Positions 44,327-52,663 of a DNA stretch of 64,000 bases are shown piece by piece; the stretch's first letter is position 1; each line of letters begins with the position of its first letter. This DNA comes from JANXQG01 sp964615095 (GTDB taxonomy: Bacteria; Planctomycetota; Planctomycetia; Pirellulales; Thermoguttaceae). The stretch lies in assembly GCA_964615095.1 (NCBI GenBank), contig CAZTPX010000005.1, positions 1 through 64,000 of the forward strand. Direction: 5' to 3'. The notes under the pieces were generated by a model. The model made no database searches. It saw nothing but the letters and a program-made list of their open reading frames with translations, and was not told where the DNA came from. A program made the position numbers and the translations under genes.

Positions 44327-46417
44327 ATGGCACGCTTCACCGTCTTCCATCGTTCCACGACCTGGCTACTGGGCTGGCTGGCCGGCTCGGTTGCAATACT
44401 GACAACTGTCGTACAGGCGGCCAACTACAGCCGCGTGTGCGAGCCACAGATCAAGCCCGCCTTCCTGCCCTTGCCGCCCGGCGCGGTGGAACCGGCGGGC
44501 TGGCTCCGCGATTGGGCGACGGCCGCCCGCGATGGAATCACCGGCCACCTCGATGAATACCATCCTACTTTCCGCGACGGCTGGAAGGGAATCTCCATCG
44601 CCGCGCCCGGGGCGGAACCCGATGGCATGGGCTGGCCCATCGAACAATGTGCCTACTGGCTCGACGGCGCGCTGCGGCTGGGTTTCATCCTTCATGACGA
44701 GGCCCTGATCCGCAAGATCCGCGCCCGGCTGGACCCGGTCGTCGACGGCGTCCACAAGGCCGATTTCGGCACCTCGCTGATCTACTGGAAGAAAGGTTAC
44801 AAGCCCACCGAGTTCAACGGCTGGGCACATTCGCAACTGGGCCGCGCGCTGGTGGCCCTCTATCAGGGCAGCGGCGACAAACGGGTGTTGGACGCCCTTG
44901 TCAAGGTCTATGCCGACTATCCGGCCGCGATGGGCACGCTGCCTTTAGTGAACTGCCGCGTGACGGGCCTCTGCAATCTCGACGCCATGCTGGAAACCTA
45001 CTCGCTCAGCGGCGACCGGCGGATCCTCGACCGCGCGCTGGCGGCCATGGCCCAGCCGGAGGTGGTCCACGACATGCGTGATTGGGCCAAAGGCTTGTTG
45101 CCGCCCGGCCACATGGTCATCCTCTACGAGGACATCCGCCTGCCCGCCCTGGTCTATCCCTGGTCGGGTGATCGGCGGCAGTTGCAGGCCTCGTTGGGCG
45201 CGATCCGATGGCTGGACGACAACCACGTGCTGCCTTACGGCGTGGCCGCCGGCGAGGAGTACGCGTCGGGGATCGGCGCTTTCCGCAAGACGGAAACGTG
45301 CAACGTGACCGCCATGCTCCTGACCACGTCGTGGCTGTACCGCATCCAAGGCAACGGGGATTGGGGCGACCGCATGGAACGGGCCTTCTTCAACGCGGGC
45401 GCCGCGCCCGTCGCCCGCGACTTCAAGACCATGTGCTACTACCAGTCGCCCAATCGCCTCCGCGCGGACTCGCTGCCCTGCGAGCAGCCGCACTCGCCGG
45501 GCCGGGCGGGCACCCACTTCCATCAACTCGGCTGCCCGTCAGTCTTGTGCTGCGTGGGCGCGGTCAACCGTATCATTCCCAACTACGTCATCCACATGTG
45601 GATGGCTACCAACGACAACGGGCTGGCGGCGACGCTGTATGGCCCCAACACGGTCTCCGCCCTGGCGGGCACGCGGGTTCCCGTGCGGGTGACAACCACG
45701 ACCGACTATCCGTTCGACGAGACCATCCGCATGAAGATCGAACCGCAGGAGGACGTGCAGTTCCCGCTCTACGTCCGCGTTCCGGGATGGTGCAAGCAGG
45801 CCGAGATCCGTGTCAACGATGCTCCGCTGCCGGCCCGGCCGGACGACAAGGGCTTCGTCAAGATCGCCAGGCAGTGGTCGCAGGGCGACACGCTGGAGAT
45901 GAAGCTCCCCATGGTGCCGCGGGTTGTCCGCGGTTTTGAGACGGAGTTCCCCGCCGCAGACCGCGGCTATTTCAGCTTCGAGCCGGCGGCCGTGTTCAAG
46001 CCCCGGCGGCTGCCCTTTGCGAGCGTACACTATGGCCCGTTGCTGTTCGCCCTGCCGATTGCCGACGTCGATCCCAACACGCCCGCGAAAGACGCCAAGT
46101 GGCAGTATGCCCTGGATCTGCAGCGATGCCAGAACGGCGCGAACGACGATGCGCAGGCGGACAAGACGCGGCCGCTGGGCATTGCCGTGGAGCGGAGAGC
46201 GATGCCCGCACATTGGGATTGGCCGCTGGACGCCCCCTTGCGGCTGAGCGCGCCGGCCCAGGCCTTCGATTGGAAGCCCAGCGATGCCCAGGCGCTGCCC
46301 GACGGGCCCGTGAGCGGCACGACACGCGAGATGATTCGGCTGGTTCCCTACGGATGTACCAAGTTCAGGATCTCGATGTTCCCTACCGCTTCTTCTCCAG
46401 TTCCCAAGCCTCGATAA
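44327..46417 (+). CDS. Glycoside hydrolase family 127 (beta-L-arabinofuranosidase-like), exported
   Basis: A 696-residue exported enzyme with a signal peptide ending TTVVQA. The (alpha/alpha)6 barrel of GH127/DUF1680 is visible in LVALYQGSGDKRVLDAL, LYRIQGNGDWGDRMERAFFNAG and the C-terminal beta domains (YVRVPGWCKQAEIRVND). Zn/catalytic residues of GH127 match: KTETCNV (Glu, Cys) and SVLCCVGAVNR (Cys-Cys; the catalytic Cys is the first). The typical enzyme releases L-arabinofuranose from plant or algal glycans; exact substrate is not shown. It overlaps the 3' end of a convergent small gene. Confidence 0.88.
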   Translation: MARFTVFHRSTTWLLGWLAGSVAILTTVVQAANYSRVCEPQIKPAFLPLPPGAVEPAGWLRDWATAARDGITGHLDEYHPTFRDGWKGISIAAPGAEPDGMGWPIEQCAYWLDGALRLGFILHDEALIRKIRARLDPVVDGVHKADFGTSLIYWKKGYKPTEFNGWAHSQLGRALVALYQGSGDKRVLDALVKVYADYPAAMGTLPLVNCRVTGLCNLDAMLETYSLSGDRRILDRALAAMAQPEVVHDMRDWAKGLLPPGHMVILYEDIRLPALVYPWSGDRRQLQASLGAIRWLDDNHVLPYGVAAGEEYASGIGAFRKTETCNVTAMLLTTSWLYRIQGNGDWGDRMERAFFNAGAAPVARDFKTMCYYQSPNRLRADSLPCEQPHSPGRAGTHFHQLGCPSVLCCVGAVNRIIPNYVIHMWMATNDNGLAATLYGPNTVSALAGTRVPVRVTTTTDYPFDETIRMKIEPQEDVQFPLYVRVPGWCKQAEIRVNDAPLPARPDDKGFVKIARQWSQGDTLEMKLPMVPRVVRGFETEFPAADRGYFSFEPAAVFKPRRLPFASVHYGPLLFALPIADVDPNTPAKDAKWQYALDLQRCQNGANDDAQADKTRPLGIAVERRAMPAHWDWPLDAPLRLSAPAQAFDWKPSDAQALPDGPVSGTTREMIRLVPYGCTKFRISMFPTASSPVPKPR

Positions 46418-46571
46418 CGACTTCACAGCCGGGCGTCAGGCGACGAAGCTTCTCGGCAATGACGGCCTTCTCGGAAACGTTCGCCTTGTCCAACTTGCGG
46501 GCGAAGGCATCGAACTTTTTCTTGCGGTGGCGACGACGCTTTAACTCTTGTTTCCGTTCGCTGAGTGGCAC
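46383..46571 (-). CDS. Small basic protein (possibly DUF6800-like), GTG start
   Basis: A 62-residue highly basic protein: PLSERKQELKRRRHRKKKF, then a helix with SEKAVIAEKLRRLTPGCEVVIE. It resembles small planctomycete proteins that begin (M)PxSERKxEIKRRRHR; the family name is from memory. GTG at 46571 is chosen because CCGGAG lies 7 bases upstream; the upstream ATG has no such site. The N-terminal Arg/Lys cluster suggests RNA or ribosome binding, which is inferred. It converges on the GH127 gene with a 35-base overlap. Confidence 0.6.
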   Translation of the reverse strand: MPLSERKQELKRRRHRKKKFDAFARKLDKANVSEKAVIAEKLRRLTPGCEVVIEAWELEKKR

Positions 46572-46709
46572 GTGTATACTCCGGGGGGAATGAAATTGAC
46601 TGAAATGACGGCTTGTTGCTTTTGCCGAACACCCTATTTTTACCACAGGCCGTCTGCGCGGTCAACGGGAGCGTGCCCAGCCCGCGAACTGTTGGTTTAT
46701 TTGGCATTT

Positions 46710-46836
46710 GTTTAACCCGGAGCCAACGACGACGGTCTGTTGCGATCCGTTGTATCCGGGACGGGGCACCCGTGCAGCGGGTCGCGGCGACAGCTACAAG
46801 CGGGAACTCCGTCGCCGTTGACTCCAGGTTAAACGA
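46710..46836. repeat. Inverted repeat, TTTAACCCGGAGCCAACG family
   Basis: GTTTAACCCGGAGCCAACGA pairs imperfectly with CGTTGACTCCAGGTTAAACG, plus inner CGACGG/CCGTCG. A half copy is at 31201-31230. It occupies most of the 46572-47035 gap; the remainder shows only the csrA upstream region. Confidence 0.75.
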
Positions 46837-47035
46837 ATCGCACCGAGGACCAGAAGAGTCGTTCAATTGTTGCATATGCGACAAATCGTCAGGATCTGCT
46901 ACAAGCAATACGGAGGGTTATCGGCAGGCAAGAATTCGTATTATTTACAGATTTCTAATTGCGCCCTGATTCGCACCTAATGCTTCTCTGCCAACATCAT
47001 ACTGGATGAAGTTCCCTCTTGGTGGAGGTCAGTAC

Positions 47036-47251
47036 ATGTTAGTCTTGAGCCGAAAACTCGGCGAGCGAATTCTGATTGGAGAGGACATCGAGGTGACGAT
47101 CATCGAGATTCGTGGAAACCAGGTGAAACTCGGTTTCAGCGCGCCTCGCTACGTGTCGATCTGCCGCTCCGAAATTCACGAGAAGCTGGCGGAGTCTTTC
47201 GACGGTTTGCCAGGTCCCGGAGCCTGGTACTGCCCCGGCGAACCGCAGTAA
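47036..47251 (+). CDS. csrA: Carbon storage regulator CsrA
   Basis: A 71-residue RNA-binding translational regulator. MLVLSRKLGERILIGEDIEVTI and VKLGFSAPRYVSICRSEIHEK follow the CsrA beta-barrel, with Arg6 and Arg44-type RNA-contact residues present. In the second block the usual AP-x-x-V-x-V-x-R is AP-R-Y-V-S-I-C-R. The start at 47036 has GGAGG upstream. CsrA binds GGA motifs in mRNA leaders; which mRNAs are targeted here is unknown. Confidence 0.93.
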   Translation: MLVLSRKLGERILIGEDIEVTIIEIRGNQVKLGFSAPRYVSICRSEIHEKLAESFDGLPGPGAWYCPGEPQ

Positions 47252-47263
47252 TAGTGCAAAATC

Positions 47264-47334
47264 CTACGTAGCACGGAATTTATTCCGTGGCCTTGCATAT
47301 TTCAGGGAAACGGAATGAATTCCGTTCTACGTAG
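47264..47334. repeat. Dispersed palindrome, GTAGCACGGAATT family (copy 2)
   Basis: CTACGTAGCACGGAATTTAT pairs with ATGAATTCCGTTCTACGTAG. It begins 13 bases after the csrA stop codon and could form the 3' end of its transcript. Sister copy at 34323-34389. Confidence 0.85.
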
Positions 47335-47357
47335 GGCTGGACGAACGGCAGGAAAAC

Positions 47358-47387
47358 TTGACACCGCTGCGGTGGTCATGGTATAGG
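47358..47387 (+). promoter_or_regulatory. Sigma-70-type promoter of the beta-helix protein gene
   Basis: TTGACA (47358-47363), 18-base spacer, TATAGG (47382-47387); ATG at 47435. Confidence 0.6.
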
Positions 47388-47434
47388 CTATAGCAGGCCC
47401 ATCTGGCCTCGCCACACCCCAAGGAGCGCCCGCC

Positions 47435-50400
47435 ATGACATCTCGCCTTGTTCCGATCTTCCTGGTGACCTGTTGGCTGGCCGCATCGATCGTCTCGGCC
47501 AGCGCGGAAACCTACTATGTCCGCTCCGATGGAAACGATCAGGGCGACGGAAAGACGCCGCAAACGGCGTTCAAGACACTGCTCCGCGCGGCACACGTGT
47601 TGGATCACGGCGACGGCGTGATCCTGGCGCCGGGTGTCTATCGCGGCGAGGTGTTGCTGGCGGAGCGATTCAGCGCCGATGGATCCGAGATGCTGATCGA
47701 GGGCGACGAGGGCGGGCGCCGCACCGTTGCGCCGCCCGGCCCTGTCGTGATTCAGGCCGACAATCCCCTTACGGCGGCCCTGCAAGTTCATCGGTTCCGC
47801 AACTTGCGCGTCTCCGGGCTGACGTTCCGCGGCCGCGGGCAGGGCCTGAGTATCGAGAAAAGCTCAGGCGTTGTGATCGAGCGCTGCACGTTCAACGGGT
47901 TGAGCCGCGGTTTGTTCCTCCGCCAGTGCCAGGACGCGCGCGTGGAAAGCTCGGTCTTCAGCCGTTGCACCCTGGGTATTGTCTGCCAAAGTTCGGTGCG
48001 GACGCGACTGGCGCAGCTCACGGTCGCCGGCGCATCGTCCGTGGGAGTGCTCATGCTCTCATGCGGCGAGGGCATGGTCCGCAACTCGCTATTGACCGGT
48101 AATAACACCAACTTGATTGCGGACGAGATCTCCGCGCCCGCCTGGACAAGCGACTACAACGTGCTGGACGGCAGTACCGGCCCTTGGGGTTCCGTGCCGG
48201 CCATCGCCAAGGTCTACGAGTGGGCGTCGGCCTCCAGCCAGGACCGCCATAGCGTACATGTCACGCCAGCCTTCAAGGACCCCGACAAGCACGATCTGCG
48301 GCCGGCGGCGACGGTGACCTGGGGCGGCGGCTTGCCGGGCGCACGCGTCGGAACCGTGTTGGAGCCCAAAGTGGCATTAGACCGCGACGGACGGCCTTTT
48401 GCCGCAGCCGAAGGACGCGTGAGCGCGGGGGCTTACGATTATCCGGCGCCGCAGCCAGCCGCCGGCTGGCGGCCTTTGGCGGTCAAACTCCGCGGTCAAG
48501 GGCCGCGGCAGAGCGCCGCGATTTATGCCGCCGACGGCACACTACTACGCACTTTGCTGGCCGACACGGCCGGCGCGGGCGACCTGTGGTGGGACGGATT
48601 GGACGATCTCGGCCAGCCCGTGCCCGCCGGGCGATACCAGGTGCGGGCGATCACGCACGACGTCCGCCTGGTGGACGACGGTGCGGTGGGCGACAACGGC
48701 AATCCGCTGGGCGCCTATAATTGCGACAACGCCGACCGCGTCGTCGCGCTTCCCGACGGCGGGTTCGTCGTCACCACGATCTACGACGAGGGCGGCTATC
48801 CGTTGCGGCGCTACTCGGCCAGCGGCCAGCCGATCTTTGCCGCCAATCTGGCCCAAAAAGATTATGCGGCGATCGCCGTCTGCGGCGACGACCTGTATGG
48901 CATCGTCGGGGCCGAGTCCAAGGCCCGGCTCGTACGCCTTGTGCTCCCCGGCAACCGTGCCCGCATGGCCAATTCGGCCGAAGACTACCGGCCCTTTGCC
49001 GACAATGAGAAACCGGGCGCGGTGACGGGCCTGGCAGTGGCCGGCAGCAATGCCTACGTGGCTGCAGCCGGGCTGGGCGCGGTCCGCGTGATCGACCTGG
49101 GTAGCGGCGCGCGCAAGGCCGAGTGGCCGGTGCCTGACGTGGGTGACGTGGCCGTCGACGAAAAGGGGACGCTGTGGGCCATCTCCGGCCGCCAGGTCGT
49201 GGCCCTGGACGCGGCGGGTAGAATCACCCGCCGCTTGGAGACCCGGTTGAAGACGCCGCGCTACCTGGCGGCAGGCGCGGGACGGCTGGCCGTGGTGGAC
49301 CGCGCGTCGGCAAGCTTGGCGATTCTGGACGCGGCCAGCGGCACCCTGCTGCGAACACTGGGCAAGCCGCGCGTGCCCGGTCAATGGACGCCCGTGGGGC
49401 CGGAGACCTTGGCCGATCCGCGGGGCTGTGCGCTGCTGGCCGACGGCCGGCTGGTCCTCACCGAGCATATGCGGGTGCGAATCCTCTGGCCCGAGACCGG
49501 CCGCATCAGCGCGGAGATCCTCAGCAACTTCATGGATGAGGCGGTCGTCCATCCCACGAAGCCCGAATACCTCTACTGCTGGCCGGGCGTGTTCCGTGTC
49601 GATCCGAAGACGGGGGCCTGGCGTTGGCTGGTCGAAGCGCCTGAAGGCATGACCACTCCGCCCGACAAGGACGGGAAGGTCAAGCCCTACCGTTTCGGTT
49701 CGCCGTCGATGGCTGTCGTCTTGGACGGCCGGCCGTTCATAGCCTACGCCACAGGCGACGAGAAGCTCTACATGCTCGACGTCAGCGACCCGCTGCGGCC
49801 ACGGTTGGCCATGCGCCCGTCGCCCGAGCAGCGAGTACTGCGGCTGGTGCCCTATTCGATCATCTCCTTCACCAAGGGCGGCGACATCCTGGCCAACGGC
49901 GACAACTACTCGCTGGCATTCGCCCGCATCCCTTATAAGGGCCTCGATGCGCAGAGCGATCCGATCTACGATTTCGCCCATCCCGTCAAGGTCGGCGCGG
50001 CCAAGGACCTCAGTCCCCGCGGCATGAAGTGCATCAACGCCCCTTCCTGTGACCGTACGACCGGCGACATCTATTACCTGGCGGTCACGGAGCTGAACAA
50101 GAAGATGGTGCCCGCCTGGGGCGCCGACGGCACGGGCGTAGGCCGCAGCACGGCGGACGGGCGACCGCTGTGGTTCGCTGCCAGTTCGGGCGGCAACTAC
50201 CAGTCCGGGGCAGTGGTCAACGACGGCCAGAATGCCTGGTACTTCGCCGGCAAGAGTTTCGGCGGCCAGATCGACGTCTTCGATCGCGACGGCCTGCGTG
50301 TGACCACGGGCAACTGGGGCTGGCCCTGCAACTACTCGATCGGGTTCGTCGACATGCGTTACGGCGTGCAACCCTATCTGCGGCCCGACGGTAAGGCAGG

Positions 50401-51298
50401 CGCATATGTCGAGGACGACGCGATTGGCCGCTTCGCCCGCTGCCGGCTGGACGGCGGCGAGACGCTGAAGCGGACCGCGGCGGACTTCCAGTGGACCGGG
50501 CCCGGTGCGCCGGCCGGTCCGCCGCCGGATGCCCACCGCACGGGCGGCAAGGGGTTGGCCCAGTCGCTGGTGATTACGAAGGTCCCGCCGCTGAAGGTCG
50601 ATGGCGATTGGGCGGCCTGGTCTGCGGCGGGAGTCACTGCCCAGATCGTCAGCCTGCCGATACCCGGTTATCCCCGCAACTGGCCCGAGGGACTTTGGCA
50701 GACGTTCCGCGAGGGCACGGCAATCGGCGCGGTGGCCCACGACGGCAAGAATCTCTATGCTTATTTCCTTGTGGCCGACGATACGATGCATTTCGACGCC
50801 GAGAGCCCGGGCCGGATGTGGGAGTTCGACAGCGTCGAACTGTGGGCCGAGGAAGAGCAGATCGGCATGGGCTTTGTTAAGAACGGCCAGCCGGCGCTGT
50901 TCAAGTACCGGTTCCATAACCGCGAGGGGAAAGAGTGGTCGGCCGACTACGCGATGCCGGGCGGCGCGGTCTGGGGCGCCAAGCTGACGGATCTAGCCGC
51001 GCATCCGCTGGGCCGCCAACTCGCCGGTTTCACGGGCGTCTCCTTGGCCGGGCACGCCGGCTATGCCCTGATGGCGAAGATTCCTTTCGAGGAGATCAAG
51101 CTAGTGGGCGGTATCGCCGGGCGCAAGGGCGGCGAGGTCCGTTCCATGACCGGCGCGGCGGGTGAGGTCATCCGCTTGGGCGTGGCTTTTGGCGGCATCT
51201 CCGCTTGGGGCCGCGAGCAGGACTTCAAGGTCAACTGGCCCGCCACGCTCATGTATTCCGACCCCACGCGCAGCATGCCGTTCGTGCTGGGGCAGTAG
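47435..51298 (+). CDS. Large exported protein: beta-helix, FlgD-like domain, propeller and C-terminal CBM9-like domain
   Basis: A 1287-residue secreted protein. Residues 1-24 are a signal peptide (cleavage near VSASA-ETYYV). Residues 25-320 are a pectate-lyase-like right-handed beta-helix (YYVRSDGNDQGDGKTPQTAFKTL opens it, as in DUF1565-type proteins). Residues 345-410 look like a FlgD-Ig fold (WWDGLDDLGQPVPAGRYQVRA). Residues 420-1010 are an irregular beta-propeller. Residues 1060-1287 resemble a family-9 carbohydrate-binding/DOMON module (VDGDWAAWSAAG, MWEFDSVELWAEE). The neighbouring GH127 gene supports a role in polysaccharide use. No catalytic site can be named. Confidence 0.72.
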   Translation: MTSRLVPIFLVTCWLAASIVSASAETYYVRSDGNDQGDGKTPQTAFKTLLRAAHVLDHGDGVILAPGVYRGEVLLAERFSADGSEMLIEGDEGGRRTVAPPGPVVIQADNPLTAALQVHRFRNLRVSGLTFRGRGQGLSIEKSSGVVIERCTFNGLSRGLFLRQCQDARVESSVFSRCTLGIVCQSSVRTRLAQLTVAGASSVGVLMLSCGEGMVRNSLLTGNNTNLIADEISAPAWTSDYNVLDGSTGPWGSVPAIAKVYEWASASSQDRHSVHVTPAFKDPDKHDLRPAATVTWGGGLPGARVGTVLEPKVALDRDGRPFAAAEGRVSAGAYDYPAPQPAAGWRPLAVKLRGQGPRQSAAIYAADGTLLRTLLADTAGAGDLWWDGLDDLGQPVPAGRYQVRAITHDVRLVDDGAVGDNGNPLGAYNCDNADRVVALPDGGFVVTTIYDEGGYPLRRYSASGQPIFAANLAQKDYAAIAVCGDDLYGIVGAESKARLVRLVLPGNRARMANSAEDYRPFADNEKPGAVTGLAVAGSNAYVAAAGLGAVRVIDLGSGARKAEWPVPDVGDVAVDEKGTLWAISGRQVVALDAAGRITRRLETRLKTPRYLAAGAGRLAVVDRASASLAILDAASGTLLRTLGKPRVPGQWTPVGPETLADPRGCALLADGRLVLTEHMRVRILWPETGRISAEILSNFMDEAVVHPTKPEYLYCWPGVFRVDPKTGAWRWLVEAPEGMTTPPDKDGKVKPYRFGSPSMAVVLDGRPFIAYATGDEKLYMLDVSDPLRPRLAMRPSPEQRVLRLVPYSIISFTKGGDILANGDNYSLAFARIPYKGLDAQSDPIYDFAHPVKVGAAKDLSPRGMKCINAPSCDRTTGDIYYLAVTELNKKMVPAWGADGTGVGRSTADGRPLWFAASSGGNYQSGAVVNDGQNAWYFAGKSFGGQIDVFDRDGLRVTTGNWGWPCNYSIGFVDMRYGVQPYLRPDGKAGAYVEDDAIGRFARCRLDGGETLKRTAADFQWTGPGAPAGPPPDAHRTGGKGLAQSLVITKVPPLKVDGDWAAWSAAGVTAQIVSLPIPGYPRNWPEGLWQTFREGTAIGAVAHDGKNLYAYFLVADDTMHFDAESPGRMWEFDSVELWAEEEQIGMGFVKNGQPALFKYRFHNREGKEWSADYAMPGGAVWGAKLTDLAAHPLGRQLAGFTGVSLAGHAGYALMAKIPFEEIKLVGGIAGRKGGEVRSMTGAAGEVIRLGVAFGGISAWGREQDFKVNWPATLMYSDPTRSMPFVLGQ

Positions 51299-51433
51299 AC
51301 TGAGCGTGGCGTTGCCGGCCAGACGTCGGTTGCGGGATTGACCTGCCGGTAATTGTCGCCCAAGGACGGTTGCGTTTTGCTTGATCGCCCGGCGCGGGTA
51401 GGGCATGATATTTTATCCTACCAGGAGTTCCCG

Positions 51434-51676
51434 ATGGCTGCCGTAAAAATCGCGATAACCCTCGATCGAGAACTTATTGCTCGTCTGGACCAGTTCGTCG
51501 CAGAAAAGAAATTCCCCAATCGCAGCCCTGCCGTGCAGGAGGCCGTCCGTGACAAGTTGGAGCGACTGAAGCGAAGCCGCCTCGCCCGCGAATGCGCTAA
51601 GCTTGACCCGACGTTCGAGATGGCCCTTGCCGAGGAAGGATCGGCCCAGGACTGGAAAGAATGGCCCGAATACTAA
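51434..51676 (+). CDS. Ribbon-helix-helix antitoxin (CopG/MetJ-like), orphan
   Basis: An 80-residue protein. KIAITLDRELIARLDQFVAEKKFPNRSPAVQEAVRDKLERL is a ribbon-helix-helix DNA-binding domain; the acidic tail ending DWKEWPEY is typical of MazE-like or PemI-like antitoxins that neutralise MazF/PemK toxins. AGGAG precedes the ATG. No toxin follows: only a short in-frame remnant remains (51677-51751). It may now act as a stand-alone repressor or anti-addiction protein. Confidence 0.75.
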   Translation: MAAVKIAITLDRELIARLDQFVAEKKFPNRSPAVQEAVRDKLERLKRSRLARECAKLDPTFEMALAEEGSAQDWKEWPEY

Positions 51677-51751
51677 GAGGCGATCACGCAGCTTCCTCCT
51701 GAAGACATGGAACGGATCCTCGAAGGACTCAACGAGATCTGCGGAGCCTGA
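51677..51751 (+). pseudogene. Remnant resembling the C-terminus of a MazF/PemK toxin
   Basis: Directly after the antitoxin stop codon and in the same frame, 24 codons encode a segment ending LPPEDMERILEGLNEICGA and a stop. Its pattern is like the last helix of MazF/PemK toxins (LxxExLxxVxxxLxxxL). The toxin body that should lie between is missing, suggesting a deletion. Confidence 0.4.
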
Positions 51752-51809
51752 GCTGACGACCGGCGAAGCGCAGCGGGCGCAGCCCGGCTCTGCTGCGATG
51801 CTGTGTTAT

Positions 51810-52256
51810 TCAGTTCCAACCCGTCTCAAGGATCAAACCGGATTGCTCGTAGTACTCGTCGCCGTCAGCTTGAAAGAGCCCTTGGCGATTCGCAAAGAGC
51901 CACTCCCATAGCGAATCCAACTTCCGAAACGTGGTTTCAGCGTCGCGATCCTGATAGAACACTTGAATCGCAATCGTGCTCTTGACGCTTTTCAACGCGT
52001 TGATCACCTGGTCTCGGCTTGGATCGGGATTATCCTTGATCAGTTCGATTTCTTCGAGGATTTCTTTTTCAAAGACATCATCGCCCGGGAAGTTGATTTC
52101 GATCAATCCATAGAGGCCGTCGCCGTGACGCAACTCACCGTATTTGCCGTCAAGCACAATGCTGTATGCGGGATCTAAGGAACGTAAGCCCGCGTCCAAC
52201 TCCGACAAGGACACGGGCCTCTGATCGCATACGAAGTAACGCATGTAGTAGCCCAT
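51810..52256 (-). CDS. Unrecognised acidic protein
   Basis: A 148-residue protein without recognised family. It begins MGYYMRYFVCDQRPVSLSELDAGLRSLDP and has alternating acidic and hydrophobic stretches (FEKEILEEIELIKDNPDP, KLDSLWEWLFANRQGLF). The N-terminus is fixed by AAAGGGACAAG before the ATG at 52256. Soluble, probably cytoplasmic. It is convergent with the orphan antitoxin and lies next to a large palindrome. Confidence 0.65.
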   Translation of the reverse strand: MGYYMRYFVCDQRPVSLSELDAGLRSLDPAYSIVLDGKYGELRHGDGLYGLIEINFPGDDVFEKEILEEIELIKDNPDPSRDQVINALKSVKSTIAIQVFYQDRDAETTFRKLDSLWEWLFANRQGLFQADGDEYYEQSGLILETGWN

Positions 52257-52337
52257 CTTGTCCCTTTCAATCGAGCGGAATAACGGGAGCCGCAGACCTC
52301 GTCGTGGCCGCCGGTGCCGCGGAGCGGCAAAATGTGA

Positions 52338-52503
52338 GTAGCCGGGGGTGGAGCGCAGCGGAACCCCCGGGATCAAAATCTCGCGGCCGATGCCGCGTAG
52401 CGGCATCACAATCACCCGACGGGTTCGATCGTGACGCCGCTACGCGGCTTTTGTTCGTTCCTGATAGCGACCGGGGGTTTCGCTGCGCTCCACCCCCGGC
52501 TAT
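52338..52503. repeat. Inverted repeat, GTAGCCGGGGGTGGAGCGCA family
   Basis: AGCCGGGGGTGGAGCGCAGC on the left pairs with GCTGCGCTCCACCCCCGGCT on the right. A second inner stem, GCCGCGTAGCGGC and GCCGCTACGCGGC, lies between the arms. This fills most of the 407-base interval 52257-52663. Confidence 0.85.
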
Positions 52504-52604
52504 TCCAGTTACGCCACTCCGCGGCGGTTTGTCAACTGATTCACGTCACTCCGCCCGTTCATTGATGCGCATGAACGGAAATGGACCTACGGGCAGCTAG
52601 CCGA

Positions 52605-52634
52605 TTGACGACAGCAGGGCCGGCTTGTTACACT
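52605..52634 (+). promoter_or_regulatory. Possible sigma-70 promoter of the CHB_HEX gene
   Basis: TTGACG (52605-52610), 18-base spacer, TACACT (52629-52634); ATG at 52664. Confidence 0.5.
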
Positions 52635-52663
52635 GAAGCCATTCCTCGTTTGGAGAGACCATA

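Noticed and set aside
48545..50917. A 790-residue open frame on the minus strand opposite the beta-helix gene
   Set aside because: Low-complexity shadow; the plus strand has a signal peptide, promoter and folds.
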